Shown in pieces: positions 58,520-64,000 of a stretch of DNA of 64,000 bases (position 1 is its first letter; each line of letters opens with the position of its first letter). The notes under the pieces were generated by a model. It was not told where the DNA came from, ran no database searches, and saw only the letters and a list, made by a program, of their open reading frames with translations. Location of the stretch: assembly GCA_037447655.1 (NCBI GenBank), contig JBBHKE010002729.1, positions 226,858 through 290,857 of the forward strand, in the 5' to 3' direction. The stretch is from Zygnema cylindricum. Lineage: Eukaryota; Streptophyta; Zygnematophyceae; Zygnematales; Zygnemataceae. The position numbers were made by a program, and so were the translations under genes.

Positions 58520-59540
58520 TGTAGAACTAATGGTTTTTAAGTATTTTCTAGGTCTGAAAAGAAATATAGAAGCCAAGGCAGTCTATCTCTAACTTCTCTC
58601 TCCAACTCTCAAACTTGTCGCAGTCACTGAGAAATTGGAGAGGAAGCTAGAGCCATGGCTACCTAGGCTATCTTGAGGTTTACGGGAAATTTATATTAGT
58701 TAGGGTTTATTTGTTTAAAAGGTATGTGCCGGCGATAGGAATTGATCCTTGTACCTACCGGCCAGCAGACAGGAAATAGCCGGTAGCCTTAGCCGTTAAG
58801 TCTAGGATTCATGTTACGTAGTATATTGTTTTATAATTAATAAAATATGTATACGTACGATTATTCATTTAACTATAATAGATTACGTGATACATAGATC
58901 CGCTAATATATAAAGTACGGATTACGGTATGGACTAAAAATCAATACTGCGCATTTGTTTTGTAAGTGAAACAAATACCGCACATGTATTTATTACAGCT
59001 TCAATTAAATTAGATTTTCATCGGACGGCCGCATTAAGCGCCGAGATCACGGAGGAAGATTTCGGCGGTTTGTGCCGAAATTACGTTGGATCGTGGAATC
59101 TCCGGAGATTATGGCACCGAATCCGGATATGACATGTGTCGACATTTAGGCCTTGTCGTACAATGTCCGTACCTAAAGGACACCGGCAGCTGTACTTTTG
59201 CGTACGGAACTCAATTCTGATTGGTTCCGTACATCTGTAGATAGAGTTTGTGAGAGAGATATGACTTAGAAAAATTAGAAGATAGGACCCCCTCTTCAGA
59301 GAGCTTCTGTACAAAAGGTCAACTTTGACCCTCCATAACTTACTGCTCAGGAAAGCAAATTCAGAGATTCTTTTTGCTATCAACTCAGAGAAGTCTTGCC
59401 TTCACACGGGTGCAGGTGGTCAAGGTTTTTTGTTTGCCATGGTGGCAGTTATTTTGCTGAAACACAAAGGGGTCAGGATTATCCTAGAGGCTTCTTGGAA
59501 GCTGTCTACTCTGAGGACTTATGGAGGTCTCAGAGTTACA
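58520..59540 (+). repeat. 5' LTR of element A
   Basis: It runs TGTAGAACTAATGG to TCTCAGAGTTACA. It contains the AAGCCAAGGCAGTCTATCTC block, CCATGGCT, an antisense tRNA-like patch (58727-58802), an inverted CCAAT word (TGATTGG near 59217) and GTACGG words. The same LTR family occurs at B and F. Confidence 0.9.
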
Positions 59541-59579
59541 AGTTATGGGCCCACCCTCTAGGGTACTAATCTTTAATGG

Positions 59580-62500
59580 AACTGGCTTCATATACTGGGA
59601 AAGTATGATGATAGGAGCTCTATGCGAAAAAAAGGTTTTGGGGGATAGTGAGTGGACGTTTGGGGCGTCCATCAAGTCTTAGAATTCCTCAAGGGTTTGG
59701 AGGAACCAGATTCACCAGGTAAGAGGATCCACCTTCAACGGAGGAAACAAAAGAAGGAGAGGTGGTGGACAAAGGAAAGGAGAAGGAGACGACCACACCT
59801 ATAGCAACTGGTTCGATATTCATGTCACCTATTCCGAGAAATGAGGAGAATGATACTGAAACCTGGGACTTCAACAATATGGTTGCAAAGCACTTCATCC
59901 TACGCCATCTCACTCAAGGACTTGCATGTCCTCATTTGCACGTAGAAAGGGCATCCGATCTTTGGATGGCTCTCATAGAGATGTACCGAAGTGGTACGAT
60001 TCAGCAACAACAGTTGGCCGATCAGAAAATTAAGGAGTATGTATACAAAGGGGGAAATATGTTCGATTTTTGCAATGAGCTTGCTACACTCTTACTAGAG
60101 CTAGAGAGTGCGGGAAAAGATTTTAGTGAAAATGAAAATGTTAACTGTTTACTGATGAAGTTACCTGATGAGTTCGTGAACATAGTTTACCGTGTGCAAG
60201 ACTTGCTTGACTCAAGGTGGATATGGAACTCAGTGGTAGGGATGATTCTCGTTCAAGAGAATACAATTGAGATTGAAAGAGGAGGAAAGAGTGGCCAAGC
60301 CTTGGCAATAGCGTCTGATTAGAGGAACAGGGATTCTCGAAAACCGGTCGGAAACTATAGGGGTAGGGAGCAAAAAAAACAGGCCGACGAGTTCGAACCA
60401 AGGGCTCCCAAAGGTTTATGTCATTTTTGTAAGAAACCGGGGCACTATATGGGAGATGGCACTAAGCTAACCGAGCTTCGGTTAAAGGAGGGGCAGACCA
60501 GTGGTACCGCGAGAGGAAAGAAAAAGGCCCTTATCACACAGGTACTTGAGGCGGAATCCGAGGACGAGGACGATGAGCTCTTTTTGGATGAGGAGTTGGA
60601 GGCGAAAAATGAGGTCAAAATTCCACGAAGGCAGAAATGTGCTTACGGTGGATTGATTGGTGAAGCAGGCTGGATTATAGATTCAGGTGCCTCCATGCAC
60701 ATGTGTAAGGATAGACACCTGTTCACTAAGATAAAAAAGATTCCCACCGTAGAGATATAGTACGGGGATGGGAGGATAGTCACCACTACTCTTGTAGGAT
60801 CGGTAGATCTAAAAGTGTTAGTAGAAGGAAAGACATCCATATTAACATTCTCCGATGTATTGCTTATTCCGGAGCTGAACACAAATCTTATCTCTACATT
60901 AGTAGTAGATGATAAGGGTTTTTTCACTAGCACTAGGGAAGGAGTCTTTACTACTAGTTTTGAGGAGGATGTCTATTTCATTGCTGAGAAAGGTAGCCAT
61001 GGGATGTTTAGGCTGATCTTATGTAATGAAAAGAAAAAACTTTATTATGCTGGTGTTCATGATATTATGATGTGGCATAATAGGCTTGGGCATGTGAATC
61101 TAGATAAGTTAAGAGAGATGAAAAAAATGGGAGTGGTGGAAGGGATTAAGTTCAGTGAAAGTGATGATATAAGTGATTGTAGTGGATGTGCTCAAGGTAA
61201 AGCACACAGATTACCCTTTCCTAAGTCAGCCACCTATAAGGGAAAAAAAGTTATAGATCTAGTACACACAGATATTTGGGGACCGGCTAGAGTGCCCTCA
61301 CCGGGGGGGAAGAGATTTATGATGACTCTAACTGAAGATTGGTCTCGATATTCCCGGGTATATTTTTTTAAAAACAAGTCCGAAGCTGAGGATTGTTTTA
61401 GACAATATAAAGCATGGAGCGAAAAACTCCATGAAACTCTAATCAAGAGAGTAAGGAGTGACAATGGTGGAGAGTATACCTCTAACCAGTTTGAGGATTT
61501 TTTGAGGGAAGATGGGGTTCAACACCAAAAGACAGTTCCTGAAAATCCGGAACAAAATGGGGTAGCTAAAAGGTTAAATAGAACACTAAGTGATAGTGCT
61601 AGAAGTATGTTGTCAGATAAAAAGATAGGAAAAAGGTTTTGGGCATAAGCAATGAACTGTGCTAATTACCTCAAGAATAGAGTTCTTACTTCAGCTATAA
61701 AAGATCAAACACCTTATGAGAGATGGACAGGCCAGAAACTAGACATATCTCACTTAAAGGTTTTCGGCAGTCAAGTGTTCAGTCTAGATACTGATCGGTT
61801 CAATTGGAAGCTAGATCCTAAAGGAAAACCGGGATACTTATTAGGATATGATGAAGATGTTAAAGGATATAGAGTTTATGATCTAAAAAGGCAAGATATA
61901 ATCTTAGTAAAGCATCTAGTAGTTATGGATGAAAGAAAGTCTGTGGATCCCTTCAAATATACAAAGTCAGTAAAAATCAGATTTGAGTCAGAAAATTCCG
62001 ATGACTTTGAGCTTCCTAACTATTCAGGTTTTAGAGAAGATGACATTCTTGCAAATATAAATCAAACCGAAAAGGACTCGGTTGTGGAAACTCTAGTGAC
62101 AACTCTACTCGAAGCGGAAGACGTGGTGGAAGTTGTTTCTGAATCAAAGGATAGGGGAGAAGCCGAGTTTGTTCGAAAGAATCCACGAGAACCATCTATT
62201 CCAACCTCAGATTTTGAGGGGGGGAGGAGAAGTAGCAAAAGACTGTCAAGAAAAACAGGTTAATAACAAGGTAACTAAACTATCTCATCAAGATGAACCT
62301 CAAACTTATGGAGAGGCGATGACTTGTCCAAAAAGAAATCGGTGGAAGACAGCCATCAATGAAGAGATGGCCTCAATTTTGGCAGCCAATACTTTGGAGC
62401 TGGTGGATTGTCCACCTAACCGAAAACGAATCGGTTGTAAAAGGTTTTTTAAATTAAAACTGAACCCAGAAAACACAATCGAGCGCTACAAGGCCCGACT

Positions 62501-63881
62501 AGTGGCAAAGGGATTTACACAAAAGGAAGGAAATGACTACGAGGAAACCTTTGCCCCGGTGGTCAAATTTCCCTCCGTCTGCATACTTCTCAGTTTAGCA
62601 GCGGCGGAAGACATGGAAGTGCATCAGATGGACATCAAGACAACCTTTTTGCATGGAGAATTGGAAGAGGAGATCTTCATGCGACAACCCGAAGGTTTTG
62701 TGGAGGAAGGAGACGAGAGTAAGGTATGCCGGCTCATTAAATCTCTTTATGGTTTGAAACAGGCACCTCGACAATGGAATAAGAAGCTTGATGAGTTTCT
62801 TACCGGTCTGGGATATATTCGGATCAGCTCATATCACTCTATCTATGTTTTTGAAGATGAGGAAGGTTTTATATTTATTGCAATTTATGTTGATGATTTG
62901 CTTGTTTTAAGTAAATCAATGGAAAAAATTAACAAACAGAAAACCGATCTTAAGGGGAGATTTGAAATGAAGGATATGGGAGAAGCAAGATATATTTTGG
63001 TAATTCAAGTAGAGAGAGACCGAAAAAGGAAAATTATAAGACTGACTGAAAAGGAAGCAATAGGGAACATGCTTGAAAAATTTCAAATGGATAAAGCTAA
63101 TAGTTGTACAACTCCAATGGAGATGAAGAAGGGAAGTGAGGGGAGTAAGGAAGAAGGAGTCATAGTCTTAGACGAGGAATTATCTCCCGATGAACAGAAG
63201 TTCATGCAGACTATTCCTTATAGGCAAGTGGTGGGAAGTCTAATCTATTTTATGAATTGTACTCGGCCAGATTTAGCTGTAGCTGTAGGAGTGCTGAGCA
63301 GAAGTCTAAATGCTCCCACTAAGAGGGATTGGGAGGCACCTAAAAGAGTCCTTAGATATTTGGTAGGAACTAGGGATCTATGGTTGCATTTGGGTGGGGA
63401 GAATATTGACATCACTACTTGGAGTAATGCCAGTTATGGTGATGCTCCGATGAGGAGATGCACTTCAGGATATGTATTATATATGGGTGATGGGGCTTGC
63501 TGTTGGAGTAGCAAAAAGCAAAAGGTTATTGCTCAGTCCACCATGGAGGCTGAGTATATGGCCTCTTGCTCTGCTGTAAAATAATTGATGTGGGTCAAGT
63601 CTTTGCTTGGTGAGCTTGGTCACCTTAAGAGTGGTGTGCAGAAAAATTTTTGTGATAATCAGGCAGCAATCGCTATTTCTGCCAATCCTAAACATCATTT
63701 TAAAGCCAAACACATGAACATCAGACTCAGCTTTGTTAGAGAAAAAGTTGAAAACAAAATAATCAGTTTAGAGTACAGACCAGATAGTGAGATGGTAGCA
63801 TATATGATGACCGAACCTGTGCCTTCCGCTAAGCTAATTTTTTGCAGGGAGAAGTGTGGTCTGAAATTAAAGATTGACTAG
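59580..63881 (+). pseudogene. gag-pol of copia element A
   Basis: Gag from MIGALCEKK (59608), frame changes near 59680, main gag frame 59762-60322 ending in TAG. The zinc knuckle CHFCKKPGHYMGDG (about 60420-60460) has lost its last Cys. Protease WIIDSGASMHM lies near 60672-60704, and a TAG follows at 60758. Integrase 60815-61648 has HNRLGHVNLDKL, CSGCAQGKAH, VHTDIWGP, VRSDNGGEYTS and PENPEQNGVAKR, then TAA at 61646. RT 62133-63400 has EVHQMDIKTTFLHGELEEE and an intact YVDD box (62886-62897), after a frame change near 62200. RNase H has STMEAEYMASCSAVK, then TAA at 63582 and a tail to 63881 ending CGLKLKID. The polymerase core is open and catalytically plausible. Confidence 0.95.
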
Positions 63882-63894
63882 AAAATAAGGGGAG

Positions 63895-64000
63895 TGTAGA
63901 AATTAATGGTTTTAAAGTATTTTATAGGTCTGAATAGAAATATAGAAGCCAAGGCAGTCTATCTCTAACTTCTCTCTCCAACTCTCAAACTTGTCGCAGT
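63895..64000 (+). repeat. 3' LTR of element A, partial
   Basis: It begins TGTAGAAATTAATGG directly after the polypurine tract AAAATAAGGGGAG (63882-63894) and continues to the window edge. It matches 58520-58625. Confidence 0.9.

Larger units (their letters stand above)
58520..64000 (+). mobile_element. copia retrotransposon A, nearly complete, 3' LTR runs off the window
   Basis: 5' LTR 58520-59540, interior 59541-63894, 3' LTR from 63895. It inserted into the methyltransferase of D after TCATG (58515-58519). The first 106 bp of the two LTRs differ at only about six sites by eye, so it is fairly young. All copia domains are present, with four stops and at least two frame changes. It is closely related to B and F, and the sequence after the 5' LTR is AGTTATGGGCCCACC. 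Confidence 0.95.

Overview
This is nuclear DNA of a streptophyte, most likely a land plant or close relative. Three things support that: plant-type telomere-like tracts (CCCTAAA/TTTAGGG), an intron-containing gene whose exons match the plant thylakoid-lumen immunophilin FKBP16-4, and a last exon of a plant-type ubiquitin-specific protease. There are no rRNA genes, canonical tRNA genes, operons or CRISPR arrays. I cannot narrow the species from sequence alone. Ordinary gene content is very low, and most of the 64 kb is simple repeat, miniature DNA transposons and nested LTR retrotransposons.

Layout. 1-0.84 kb: C-terminal exon of a ubiquitin-specific protease. 0.84-12.3 kb: long GA/CT polypurine-polypyrimidine arrays, two telomere-like tracts in opposite orientation, miniature elements with CACCGTGAATCGCTATTAG termini flanked by TA, a dispersed hairpin motif, and old copia and LTR scraps. 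12.4-18.8 kb: a GC-richer stretch dense in ACGT-core and GTACGG words, with more miniature elements. 18.9-24.2 kb: an unidentified C-terminal exon, a 1.6 kb 20-21 bp minisatellite, and a truncated minus-strand copia element (F). 24.2-31 kb: degenerate tandem repeats, then a broken FKBP16-4-like gene on the minus strand (exons at 30636-31026, 29248-29318 and 27984-28070). 31-36.7 kb: LTR-like repeats, one interrupted by a solo LTR.

36.7-64 kb is a stack of nested retroelements. Element E (gag-like, protease, DNA methyltransferase) is split by copia element C (38491-51049, imperfect duplication TTGTA/TTGTG). C carries a solo LTR in its own 5' LTR (39017-40204, duplication GTACA) and is itself split by complete minus-strand copia element B (43255-49606, duplication CACCA). 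E ends at 52144, where the LTR of element D begins. D (52145-58519) carries LTR, gag with two zinc knuckles, protease and a second DNA (cytosine-5) methyltransferase. D is cut at 58519 by copia element A, whose 3' LTR runs off the window.

The notable system is the pair of retrotransposons D and E. Each encodes a cytosine-5 DNA methyltransferase domain downstream of its retropepsin. Once element C is removed from E, the protease-to-methyltransferase spacing is 680 bp in E and 679 bp in D, and the motif I to motif IV spacing is 262 and 261 bp. This indicates one ancestral gag-protease-methyltransferase layout shared by two diverged elements. Both copies carry stops or frameshifts, so these particular copies look inactive.
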